Below, piece after piece: positions 52,736 through 60,196 of a DNA stretch of 64,000 nucleotides (within the stretch, counting starts at the first letter, position 1; the number at the start of each line of letters is the position of its first letter). A program made the translations under genes and the position numbers. Source of the stretch: Rossellomorea orangium (GTDB lineage Bacteria; Bacillota; Bacilli; Bacillales; Bacillaceae_B); assembly GCF_019334305.1 (NCBI RefSeq), contig NZ_JAHWGH010000014.1, forward strand, positions 248,001-312,000. The letters run 5' to 3'. The notes beneath the pieces were generated by a model. That model did not search any database. It worked only from the letters and a program-made list of their open reading frames with translations, and was not told where the DNA came from.

Positions 52736-53580
52736 CCTCCCACCACCTTCGTTTTCATCTTTTTAACCAGTTCCTCGAACAAAAACAGTGGTATGAACAT
52801 CATGATGACACTCATGGTGGCAATTTCGTATGTCGGATGATTAATGACGAACCAGGTGAGACCGTATGTATTAAAGAGGATCTCCAGCATGATCAAGTTG
52901 GAGAGCATGAACGAAATGATCATTTTCGAATGATTGATCAAACTGACTATGCTGTTGCGGAACACATGCTTCAACAATACGTGCAGACCCGACAACCCCT
53001 TTCCTGTCGCAAGCTCCACGTAAGGCTTCATCAATTCCTCTTCGAATATGAGGATCAGCGTCCGGTAAAGAAAGATCGTCGGCAGGACGCTGTACGTTAG
53101 AAGCGGAAGTGCATAAGGTCTTTCCGATCCCCCCACCACTTCGAAGACCAATATCCCGGTTTTTTTAAATAGAAACACAAAGAACATTTGGGCCAATACG
53201 ATGACGAACACATCCGGTACGGACTCGAGGATCGTTGAACTCCGGATTAACAGCTTCCTTTTCTTCAGTGAAAGCTGAAACGTGATCAGGATCAATAGAA
53301 TGGCGAACCCCAATGAAAGGAGAAAGCCAAGGAACAATATAGATAGTGTGTAAAAGTAAAACTCTAAGAAATCGGGAAATACATCATACTTCGCATTGGG
53401 CACGAACGACTTCGCTTGGAAAGTCATCGATGCGGGATGGATGAGGGCATCGATGAGATGGATGAAGTTCTTCCAGAAGGTTGCGAGGCTTAAATGGATG
53501 CCGTTTTGGAAGGTGCTGATGAAGGCTCCCAGGGTAATGATGGTCAGGATGATGGATAAAATGCGGATGGTGGTTTTCAT
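52732..53580 (-). CDS. Dipeptide-type ABC permease, B subunit-like (second pair)
   Basis: About 282 residues. The start at 53580 (MKTTIRILSIILTI) has AAAGGAGGG. Six spans with EAA-like loop PYVELATGKGLSGLHVLLKH and SNLIMLEILFNTYGLTWFVI. About 30% shorter than full DppB because the outside loop is small. Close in layout to the other B-type gene of the cluster, which suggests tandem duplication. Confidence 0.82.
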   Translation of the reverse strand: MKTTIRILSIILTIITLGAFISTFQNGIHLSLATFWKNFIHLIDALIHPASMTFQAKSFVPNAKYDVFPDFLEFYFYTLSILFLGFLLSLGFAILLILITFQLSLKKRKLLIRSSTILESVPDVFVIVLAQMFFVFLFKKTGILVFEVVGGSERPYALPLLTYSVLPTIFLYRTLILIFEEELMKPYVELATGKGLSGLHVLLKHVFRNSIVSLINHSKMIISFMLSNLIMLEILFNTYGLTWFVINHPTYEIATMSVIMMFIPLFLFEELVKKMKTKVVGG

Positions 53581-53640
53581 TGTGGTCCCTCCTTTGTAAA
53601 AAGGGAGTCTGTTCATCACAGACCCCTTATAATAAAATTG

Positions 53641-53766
53641 TTATTTAAACCATACAGACCATGATTCCTCTCCGGATTGAGCTCCAGTATCGTGTCTCAT
53701 ATATGCCATCAGGTAGCCGCATCTCCTTTCACCATCAGGGCCCCATAAATCAAATTCCTCTATCAA
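53641..53766 (-). CDS. Possible 41-residue ORF between the permease pairs
   Basis: TTG-initiated frame LIEEFDLWGPDGERRCGYLM, AYMRHDTGAQSGEESWSVWF, K. It reads like protein (Trp, Cys, mixed charge), but its TTG is too near AGGAG and the inner ATG too far from AAAGGAG. It overlaps the end of the C-type permease gene. Speculative. Confidence 0.25.
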   Translation of the reverse strand: MIEEFDLWGPDGERRCGYLMAYMRHDTGAQSGEESWSVWFK

Positions 53767-54772
53767 TCTCCTGATGAACCAACCGAAAATCAGTCTCCTT
53801 CAATGAACCTATTTCCTTTCGGTCATTCATTTCTCTTTTCACAGAAAGAACCTTCACCTCTTCCTCCTCCAACAACCCTTCAAGCCCCCTCGCGATTCCT
53901 GTCAGCGCAAGGATCGTCAAGGCAAAGAAGGTCATCGGGATGATGAAAATCCACCAGGCATTGGTCAATTCCACAAAGCTCATGGACATGATGCTTGCCC
54001 ACTCTTGGACGAAAGGTTTTGGCGGATCACATGCCGGCCCGTAGCATACATCTGTTCCTCCGAAGAACAAGTCGAAGAACCCGAGATGGGCGATGATGAG
54101 GAGCACCTGGATCGTGATCTTAGGAAATATGATGAACAGGCGGAGCTTCAGGTGTGGCAGGACATGTTTCCGGAACAGGAAGAAGCGGCTTCCGCCCAGT
54201 ACCCGTGCGCACGTTACGAACTCTTTATCGAGTATTTCGCGGGTTTCATTGGATAATAGAATCGCCGTAGTTGGCGCCGTGATGACAGCCAGGGTGATCG
54301 ACTGCCAAACGACCCTCTCGATGAAACTCGTTTCAAACCCCTGTGGAGGTTCCCACAGCAAAGGATATAGGATATTAAAGGCGATGATCGATTGCGGGAT
54401 GAAGTAGAAGGACGTGAATACCGACTGCGTCCACTTTTTCCCCCGCGATCTTGTAAATCCTCCCGCTACCCCGATGACAAAGGAAAGCACGAAGCTAAGG
54501 AGGGAAATGATGATGGCTGCACCAATCGTGTACTGCGCTCCCTCCAATACTTTGTAAAACAGGTCGTCCCCTTCACGGTCCGTCCCGAACGGAAAATTCG
54601 TTGAAGGCGGAAACGGCGCGTCGCCGATGATCCTGCCCTCGTCATCATACTGAACGAACGTATTGGGGATTTCCCCATCTGCTACATTGAAAATCAAACT
54701 CCACCCGACCAGCACGACAATGAACAGTAAACAGATGGCAATCGTGAAATGATGTCGACTCCACATTTTCAT
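53750..54772 (-). CDS. Dipeptide-type ABC permease, C subunit-like (first pair)
   Basis: 340 residues. FPFGTDREGDDLFYKVLEGA is the OppC/DppC outside-loop signature. BPD core with EAA loop EFVTCARVLGGSRFFLFRKH, VLPHLK. Long charged C-terminal tail, as in the second pair. Overlaps the B-type gene by 4 bases. Confidence 0.84.
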   Translation of the reverse strand: MKMWSRHHFTIAICLLFIVVLVGWSLIFNVADGEIPNTFVQYDDEGRIIGDAPFPPSTNFPFGTDREGDDLFYKVLEGAQYTIGAAIIISLLSFVLSFVIGVAGGFTRSRGKKWTQSVFTSFYFIPQSIIAFNILYPLLWEPPQGFETSFIERVVWQSITLAVITAPTTAILLSNETREILDKEFVTCARVLGGSRFFLFRKHVLPHLKLRLFIIFPKITIQVLLIIAHLGFFDLFFGGTDVCYGPACDPPKPFVQEWASIMSMSFVELTNAWWIFIIPMTFFALTILALTGIARGLEGLLEEEEVKVLSVKREMNDRKEIGSLKETDFRLVHQEIDRGI

Positions 54773-55626
54773 AGACTCATCTCCCTGCCTATTTTTCTCG
54801 AAATCACAAACTGCATGATTTTTAATAAGAAATACAACGGTATAAACAGCATGATCGAGGTGATGGCAAAGATAGCCGGAGTGTTATAGGAAAACAAGAA
54901 TGACGTGACGCCGAATACATTGAAGAGATATTCCAGAATCAATAGATTCGACAGCATCATCCAGACGATCTGCTTGCCGTGGTACGTCAAACTGACCAGT
55001 ACATTCCTCATCATGTGAATGAACATGATCCGGAATTTCCCGAGACCCTTCCCCTTCGCAAGCTCCACATACGGAAGTCCCTCTTCCTCCTGCAAAAAAG
55101 ATACCATCGACCCGAGGAAAAAGAACGTCGGTAGTATCGAGAGCGTGATCGCCGGAAACAGGATGACCTGATTTTCCCCGAGGGATGCGATGTCAATCAC
55201 GAGAATGCCGGTTTGCTTGAAGAACCAGATGACGAGCATCTGCAGGATCCCTATGACAAAAATATCAGGCAGGGACGCGAGATAAAACGAGACTCCCTCT
55301 ATTCCTTTCCGAATCTTTTTCCCTACTGAAAAATAGAGGATCATCAGAAAGATGGAACTCGTTAGCGCCAATCCCAATGCCAGGAAAAAGATTCTTGCAC
55401 TGCTCAGGAAGGCTTTAAGAATGATTGGAAATAACGGGCGTTCGACATCCGAGACAGGATTTATGTAGACAAGCTTATGAGGTTCGACCAATTCCCTGCA
55501 TAGCGTGATGAACTCCTCTCCATAGGTCAGTAGTGAAAACGCCTGATGTTTGAAGAGGCCGGATGTCGCACTCACGAATATGATTCCTACTATGATAAGA
55601 ACAGCTTCCAGACCGGATTTTTTCAT
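54769..55626 (-). CDS. Dipeptide-type ABC permease, B subunit-like (first pair)
   Basis: 285 residues, six spans. EAA loop YVELAKGKGLGKFRIMFIHM, then SNLLILEYLFNVFGVTSFLF. ATG with AAAGGGG. It heads the four-permease operon behind a near-consensus SigA promoter. The EAA loops imply an interaction with an ATPase from elsewhere in the genome. Confidence 0.84.
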   Translation of the reverse strand: MKKSGLEAVLIIVGIIFVSATSGLFKHQAFSLLTYGEEFITLCRELVEPHKLVYINPVSDVERPLFPIILKAFLSSARIFFLALGLALTSSIFLMILYFSVGKKIRKGIEGVSFYLASLPDIFVIGILQMLVIWFFKQTGILVIDIASLGENQVILFPAITLSILPTFFFLGSMVSFLQEEEGLPYVELAKGKGLGKFRIMFIHMMRNVLVSLTYHGKQIVWMMLSNLLILEYLFNVFGVTSFLFSYNTPAIFAITSIMLFIPLYFLLKIMQFVISRKIGREMSL

Positions 55627-55658
55627 TATGTACCCCTTTTATCTTTCTAATAATTACC

Positions 55659-55686
55659 AGTATACTAGAGTTGAAAATTCTGTCAA
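55659..55686 (-). promoter_or_regulatory. SigA promoter of the permease operon
   Basis: TTGACA, 16 bases, TATACT on the minus strand, 33 bases before the first permease start. Near consensus. Confidence 0.75.
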
Positions 55687-55714
55687 TTTAATCTGGGTGC
55701 TTGGTGGGATTCAG

Positions 55715-55840
55715 AGTTCATGCGGGTATTGAGGGGAATCATGCAGGATTTATAAAAATCGTGCGGATATTAGCATAATCGTGCGAGAAGCGTGGAAATC
55801 ATGCGGGATATCAGATATTCATTCCGCCGTGTCGAATTTC
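55715..55840 (+). repeat. Degenerate ~21-bp array, copy 6
   Basis: Units TTCATGCGGGTATTGAGGG, AATCATGCAGGATTTATA, AATCGTGCGGATATTAGC, AATCGTGCGAGAAGCGTGG, AATCATGCGGGATATCAG, then ATTCCGCCGTGTCGAATTTC. The gene-free stretch 55627-55948 holds this, the permease promoter and the double operator. Confidence 0.78.
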
Positions 55841-55850
55841 CGGTATAAAC

Positions 55851-55924
55851 AAAAAAGTGATCACTCACTTTTTTATTGACTTTCCCCAAAAAGCGAGTAA
55901 TATTATTTGTGAGTGATTACTCAC
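55851..55924 (+). promoter_or_regulatory. Promoter flanked by two probable TetR-type operators
   Basis: AAAAAAGTGA-TCAC-TCACTTTTTT (55851-55874) is a perfect 10-bp inverted repeat. The promoter TTGACT, 16 bases, TAATAT (55876-55903) follows, then GTGAGT-GATT-ACTCAC (55909-55924). The two palindromes share GTGA/TCAC halves and their centres are 54 bases apart. No TetR gene is in the window. Confidence 0.65.
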
Positions 55925-55948
55925 TTTTATAAAAGGAGGTCCTTCAGC

Positions 55949-57154
55949 TTGAACATTTTTAATAACAAATTGGTACTCGCATCCCCACTCATTGCACTCG
56001 CCATCATCTTTATTTTTTCCCTGACGCTGTTCCCCTCGGTTCAGCCGCAGCCGAAAAATCTGCCGATTGCCATCGTAAACGAAGATGAGGGTGTGCAAGT
56101 GCCGGATCAACCGAAGATGAATATGGGGGAAACCCTCGTTGAAAAGATTCACACCATGTCCAGCACGAAATCGGATGAAGACCCTGCCGTGAAATGGATG
56201 AACGTGAAAAGTACAGAAGCCGTCCAGAAGGGATTGGACAATCAGGAATACTATGCAGCACTTGTCATCCCAAAGGATTTCAGTGCGAAGCAGGCTTCCT
56301 TACGAACACCGGATCCTACTTCTGCTGAAGTACAGATTTTGATCAATCAAGGGATGAACACCATGGCTTCGACCGCTGCGGGTCAGATCTTGAATGGGGT
56401 CGTGGACAATATGAACAATGTGGTCCGCCAACAGATTCTGGACGGATTCGAGAAGCAGGGTGCCACTTTGACACCGAAGCAATTTACCAGTATGGTCACC
56501 CCTATCACCAAAACGGTGACGAACGTGAATGAAATCGGGTCGAACAGCGCAAACGGAAACGCCCCTGTTTCCCTGTTCCAGCCGCTTTGGATGGCGAGCA
56601 TGGCAAGTGCCGCGATCATCTATCTCGCTGTCAGCAAATTACCGGTGCTGAGCCGGAAAGAAAAGCTGGCTTCGAAGTTCATTCAAATCCTGATCGGTGC
56701 GGTGGTCGCCCTGATCGTCGGATTCGGCCTGACCCTTCTTGCAGATGGACTGATTGGATTCAATATCCCGGATTTGAGCGATACCGCCTTGTTCCTCAGT
56801 CTGACATCGTTCAGCTTCTATCTGATGATTTCAGCGATCCTCTCACTGATCGGGATCAGGGGCATGCCGCTCTTTGTGCTCATGCTATTCTTCGGGGCAC
56901 CGCTACTCGCCATGGCTCCTGAGATGATGTCCTCGTTTTACCGGGACTGGTTTTACTCCTGGCTGCCGATGAAATTCATGGTGCAGGGATTACGGGAACT
57001 CTTCTACTTCGGAGAGGGATTATCGTGGAATTCGGCTGTGTCGTCGCTTGTTTGGATCGGGATTGGTGGAATGCTCGTCATTTTGGCTACTGCGTTCAAG
57101 CCTCAAACGTCCGGCAAGAAAACAACACAAATGGAAAATGGTCAGGGCGTGTAG
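55949..57154 (+). CDS. YhgE/Pip-like (DUF3533) membrane exporter
   Basis: About 401 residues. TTG start at 55949 (LNIFNNKLVLASP) with AAGGAGG at 9 bases. One N-terminal span, a ~175-residue outside domain with LPIAIVNEDEGVQVPDQPK, and YYAALVIPKDFSAKQASLRT as in phage-infection-protein relatives, then five to six spans. Related genes are often controlled by TetR regulators, which fits the double operator upstream. The stop codon lies within its own terminator loop. Confidence 0.83.
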   Translation: MNIFNNKLVLASPLIALAIIFIFSLTLFPSVQPQPKNLPIAIVNEDEGVQVPDQPKMNMGETLVEKIHTMSSTKSDEDPAVKWMNVKSTEAVQKGLDNQEYYAALVIPKDFSAKQASLRTPDPTSAEVQILINQGMNTMASTAAGQILNGVVDNMNNVVRQQILDGFEKQGATLTPKQFTSMVTPITKTVTNVNEIGSNSANGNAPVSLFQPLWMASMASAAIIYLAVSKLPVLSRKEKLASKFIQILIGAVVALIVGFGLTLLADGLIGFNIPDLSDTALFLSLTSFSFYLMISAILSLIGIRGMPLFVLMLFFGAPLLAMAPEMMSSFYRDWFYSWLPMKFMVQGLRELFYFGEGLSWNSAVSSLVWIGIGGMLVILATAFKPQTSGKKTTQMENGQGV

Positions 57155-57170
57155 CCTCTGACCATTTTTT
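57136..57170 (+). terminator. Terminator that contains the stop codon
   Basis: AAATGGTCAG and CTGACCATTT, 10-bp stem, then T-run. The TAG of the YhgE-like gene falls in the loop. Confidence 0.88.
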
Positions 57171-57333
57171 AAGGATCAACAGAGTTTTTGTTCACATCAC
57201 TATGCTTATACGCTTCCCCGATCTTCGTGGCATGTTGCGTTAAGTCTGGAGGCGTCATGCCTGACTTTTTCTCAAGATAGATGGCGATGCCTGCGACGAG
57301 AATGACGGGGACCAAAATGAATAGGAAAACCAT
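57169..57333 (-). CDS. 54-residue single-span protein
   Basis: ATG with AAAGGAGA. Reads MVFLFILVPVILVAGIAIYL, then EKKSGMTPPDLTQHATKIGE and AYKHSDVNKNSVDP. One N-terminal anchor and a hydrophilic tail outside or inside the membrane. Its stop overlaps the convergent terminator. Unknown. Confidence 0.6.
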   Translation of the reverse strand: MVFLFILVPVILVAGIAIYLEKKSGMTPPDLTQHATKIGEAYKHSDVNKNSVDP

Positions 57334-57352
57334 GAGTGGTCTCTCCTTTCTT

Positions 57353-57550
57353 CTAATTAGCGTTTCGTTCTTTTTCCAGAAACTCCACCCGCTGTTTTAA
57401 ATCTTTCACTTCTCTTCTCAATTCTGCGTTCTCGTTTCGTCTTGACCTTTTTGACTCCTTCAATAATGAAAAAAAGCCCCAATAAGCGATAAAAAAAGAT
57501 AATCCTAGTATTAACAGGACAATCACAATTCCAACGACAGTTTCTAAAAT
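57353..57550 (-). CDS. 65-residue membrane/coiled-coil protein with probable ATT start
   Basis: ILETVVGIVIVLLILGLSFF (span), IAYWGFFSLLKESKRSRRNE, NAELRREVKDLKQRVEFLEK, ERNAN. A membrane helix then a coiled coil, a common small-protein plan (PspB-like). The frame has no ATG; an ATT at 57550 sits about 10 bases after AAAGGA. The ATG-started frame over the same DNA (57357-57560) is not protein-like. Start codon uncertain. Confidence 0.5.
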   Translation of the reverse strand: MLETVVGIVIVLLILGLSFFIAYWGFFSLLKESKRSRRNENAELRREVKDLKQRVEFLEKERNAN

Positions 57551-57603
57551 GGTTGATCATCCTTTCTTACCTGTACATCTGGCCACCTATATTTATCACA
57601 CCA

Positions 57604-57816
57604 CTAAAATGCTTCATAACACTCCCTGCAGTGCTGACCATTCATCTGGCGCTTATTCTTCGCCCCGCATTTTGGACAGGATACAACCTCCGACTGTAGG
57701 TCTATTCCTTTACGGTTGTGCATGTGTTGAGTCAGTGCTTTATTGGCTAGAAAGATCGTACCCACGATGGCACAACCGATAGCTCCTAATATGATGATGA
57801 GTAAGATTCCATCCAT
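57604..57816 (-). CDS. Membrane-anchored zinc-ribbon protein
   Basis: About 70 residues. The start at 57816 (MDGILLIIILGAIGCAIV) has AAAGGGAT. One N-terminal span, then CPKCGAKNKRQMNGQHCREC, giving two CxxC pairs. Unknown. Confidence 0.65.
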   Translation of the reverse strand: MDGILLIIILGAIGCAIVGTIFLANKALTQHMHNRKGIDLQSEVVSCPKCGAKNKRQMNGQHCRECYEAF

Positions 57817-57950
57817 AGGATCCATCCCTTTCTGATTGTTGTTACTTATGTATACGGTTGGAGTTGTAAAAAGTTTCAAATAAAGGGGCATTACCCATAA
57901 AGACGGGTGCTCTTCAAAGGTTCATATAAAAACCACCTAAAATAAAAACA

Positions 57951-57974
57951 AACCAGCAGACATCCCTGCTGGTT
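57951..57974 (-). terminator. Terminator of the VOC gene
   Basis: AACCAGCAG-ACATCC-CTGCTGGTT, perfect 9-bp stem, followed on the minus strand by TGTTTTTATTTT. Confidence 0.88.
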
Positions 57975-57984
57975 CCCTGGTTCA

Positions 57985-58380
57985 TTATAAATCTTTCTGA
58001 TCCACATTCAACTCAATCAAATTCCCGTCCGGGTCGGCACAGAAAATCTGGGCGAATCCGCTTTTCGATTGAGGCTTCTCTAATACTTCCACATTGTTTT
58101 CCTTTAACCATGTGAGAGTCTCATGATAGCTTTCCACTCTTAGGGCAAAATGACCTTCTCGACTGGATAACTGCTTATCCGAGCGGAGAGTCTGAGAAGA
58201 CGGGTCCACAATCAGGTGAAGCTGCTGTCCTTCTATTTCATACCAGGCGCCCGGGAAACCAAAATCCGGTCTTTCGATTTCCTTCAGGCAAAGTGTCTTT
58301 CCATAGAAATCTTTGGCTTTCTCAAGATCCGTCACGTTCAAGCTGACGTGGTGGAGACTTTTGTACTTGATCAACTGCAC
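57985..58380 (-). CDS. VOC family (glyoxalase/dioxygenase fold) protein
   Basis: 131 residues. HHVSLNVTDLEKAKDFYGKT at the N-terminus, HLIVDPS, HFALRVESYHETL and DPDGNLIELN near the C-terminus give the usual His/His/Glu metal pattern of the fold. GTG start, weak site. Reaction unknown. Confidence 0.82.
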   Translation of the reverse strand: MQLIKYKSLHHVSLNVTDLEKAKDFYGKTLCLKEIERPDFGFPGAWYEIEGQQLHLIVDPSSQTLRSDKQLSSREGHFALRVESYHETLTWLKENNVEVLEKPQSKSGFAQIFCADPDGNLIELNVDQKDL

Positions 58381-58434
58381 TCACTTCTTTCATATAGTCT
58401 TAACTCCATTCTACAGAACAGAAACCCGTTCAGC

Positions 58435-58550
58435 GAGGGACGGACCTCTAAAAAACCAGGCAAAAGCGCCAAATCAGTGGGTTTCATGCTCGAAAGAAGG
58501 TATAAATCAAGGTCCGTCCCTCCCGCTTAACGCAGTGAGGGACGGACCTC
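58435..58550. repeat. GAGGGACGGACCT elements, three copies
   Basis: GAGGGACGGACCTC at 58435, its reverse complement at 58510-58522, and a direct copy at 58537-58550. The last two can pair (13 bp, 14-base loop) around the stop of the kinase gene. The same element occurs at 31482-31494. Confidence 0.8.
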
Positions 58551-59849
58551 TGTTGTTCTTGCAGGGTTTGATGCTGTCCCTTCTTCCTTTTTGCTGTAGG
58601 GCGGGAAGGATAGGATGACGGAGGTTCCTTTGCCCGGTTTGCTCAGGACTTTGATGGTGCCTTTCATGCCTTCGACGAGCTGGTAGACGGTCATCATGCC
58701 GAGGCCGGTACCGTTCTTGCCTTTCATGGAGAAGTACGGTTCGCCGAGGCGCATGAGCTGTTCCTTGGTCATGCCGATTCCCGTGTCATTGATGACGATG
58801 AATATCTTTCCATTTTCAAGATAGCTGAAAATGCGGAGAGTACCTCCGTTTTCCATCGCTTCCAGGCCGTTCTTCATAACGTTGATGAGGACCTGCTGAA
58901 GCTTGTTCGGATCACCCTTGATGGAGTGGTGATGAAGAATATTCGCTTGCAGGGTGATTCCTTTTTTGATGGCTAGGGGCATGATGATTTCCTTCGATCG
59001 GTTGATTTCATCCCGAATCGCCACTTCCTCTTCAAGCTCGGGGTGTGGCCTTGCAAAGTTCAAGTATTGATTGATGACTTCCGTCGCACGGTCGATTTCA
59101 CTGACCGCGACCTCTGAAAGTTCTTTATTGTTGGTAATATTGGATGGATCTTCATTGATCAGCTGAAGGAATCCCCTCACGGTCGTCAATGGATTCCGGA
59201 CTTCATGACTCATGCTTGCAGCGAGGTGACTGACCACCTGCATCTTCTCATATTTTATCGATTTCAATTGAAGAATATAGATCGTCCGGATGATTTCACA
59301 TAAGTAGAACACAAAGAACGTAGACCCGGTCAGGACCGCTGAGTAGATTGGGAATGAACTTAGCTCGCCGAAATCAAAGATGACAGACGGCAGCCAAAAG
59401 GAAAGAACCGAGTATCCGAAAGACAGAGCCGAATACGTATAGACCCTCGCCTTCAATGCCTTGTTTTCCAATCTAGGGCGCACATACAAAATGATGGCAG
59501 TGAATAGGATCGCAATGATCATAGTAATGATCACTCCCGTCCCCATCATCGGCAGCCGGATCGCAACCATCGTAACGGCAAGCCACGGCATGACCTTCCT
59601 GCCGCCGTAGATCCCTCCAAGTAAAAAGGGAATACAGCGCAGGTCATATAAAAACCCATCTTCCAACTGAACTGACAACCCCATACTGACGAGCATGAGA
59701 AACGAACTGATCAGGTAGATCGAAAAAGATGACATCTGGAGCTTATGTACTTTATTTCTTGATAGATAGTGAAAGTTTAACAGCAATATCACAATCAGAA
59801 TGACAAGGAGATTAATCAGCAGACCGGTCAATAAATCTAAATGATCCAT
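58527..59849 (-). CDS. KinB-like sporulation-type histidine kinase
   Basis: About 440 residues. The start at 59849 (MDHLDLLTGLLINLL) is chosen from GGGGAT; 19 upstream codons are less likely. Six spans of the 5TM-5TMR_LYT type (about 10-190), HisKA with LAASMSHEVRNPLTTVRG, and HATPase_c with NVMKNGLEAMENGGTL and GTGLGMMTVYQLVEGM. No regulator nearby, as is usual for kinases that feed Spo0F. The last ~8 residues (TTEVRPSLR) are encoded by a GAGGGACGGACCT repeat. Confidence 0.88.
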   Translation of the reverse strand: MDHLDLLTGLLINLLVILIVILLLNFHYLSRNKVHKLQMSSFSIYLISSFLMLVSMGLSVQLEDGFLYDLRCIPFLLGGIYGGRKVMPWLAVTMVAIRLPMMGTGVIITMIIAILFTAIILYVRPRLENKALKARVYTYSALSFGYSVLSFWLPSVIFDFGELSSFPIYSAVLTGSTFFVFYLCEIIRTIYILQLKSIKYEKMQVVSHLAASMSHEVRNPLTTVRGFLQLINEDPSNITNNKELSEVAVSEIDRATEVINQYLNFARPHPELEEEVAIRDEINRSKEIIMPLAIKKGITLQANILHHHSIKGDPNKLQQVLINVMKNGLEAMENGGTLRIFSYLENGKIFIVINDTGIGMTKEQLMRLGEPYFSMKGKNGTGLGMMTVYQLVEGMKGTIKVLSKPGKGTSVILSFPPYSKKEEGTASNPARTTEVRPSLR

Positions 59850-59911
59850 CGGAATAGCATCCCCACTTTCGATTATTTTTTTAAAATTAAAAAAATAATT
59901 CCTCATTCCTT

Positions 59912-59939
59912 ATTATAACTGAATTTGGTTGAATGTGAA
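59912..59939 (-). promoter_or_regulatory. Probable SigA promoter of the kinase gene
   Basis: TTCACA, 16 bases, TATAAT on the minus strand. About 63 bases before the start. Confidence 0.5.
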
Positions 59940-60117
59940 TCACCATTAGATAGTCCCATCTTTTTTCATAAATCGGCCGGTTCCGATGGAGAGATGAGAG
60001 GAAAACACTGAAAAATACCTAGTGAGTCGTGATTCAATAACGAAATTGCTCTTTTATTTTGAACGGAGGGGACTTGTCAATACGGGTAACTTGGGAAAGT
60101 TTTGTAGAATTGTAGGG

Positions 60118-60183
60118 AACCATGGGGACAGGTATCGCCGCTTTTATATAACAAAGGCCAAGGGACCTGTCCCCTTGGCTTTT
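60118..60183 (+). repeat. Paired GGGGACAGGT-family hairpins
   Basis: ACCATGGGGACAGGTATCGC, then AAGGCCAAGGGACCTGTCCC and CTTGGCTTTT in inverse sense. The second part is a good terminator for the sigma gene (minus). Fills most of the gene-free stretch 59940-60196, where I see nothing else. Confidence 0.7.
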
Positions 60184-60196
60184 CACCCCCACATGC

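Noticed and set aside
57357-57560. 67-residue ATG frame
   Set aside because: Its product is rich in Cys/Arg/Lys without a sensible pattern, while the overlapping frame gives a clear span and coiled coil.
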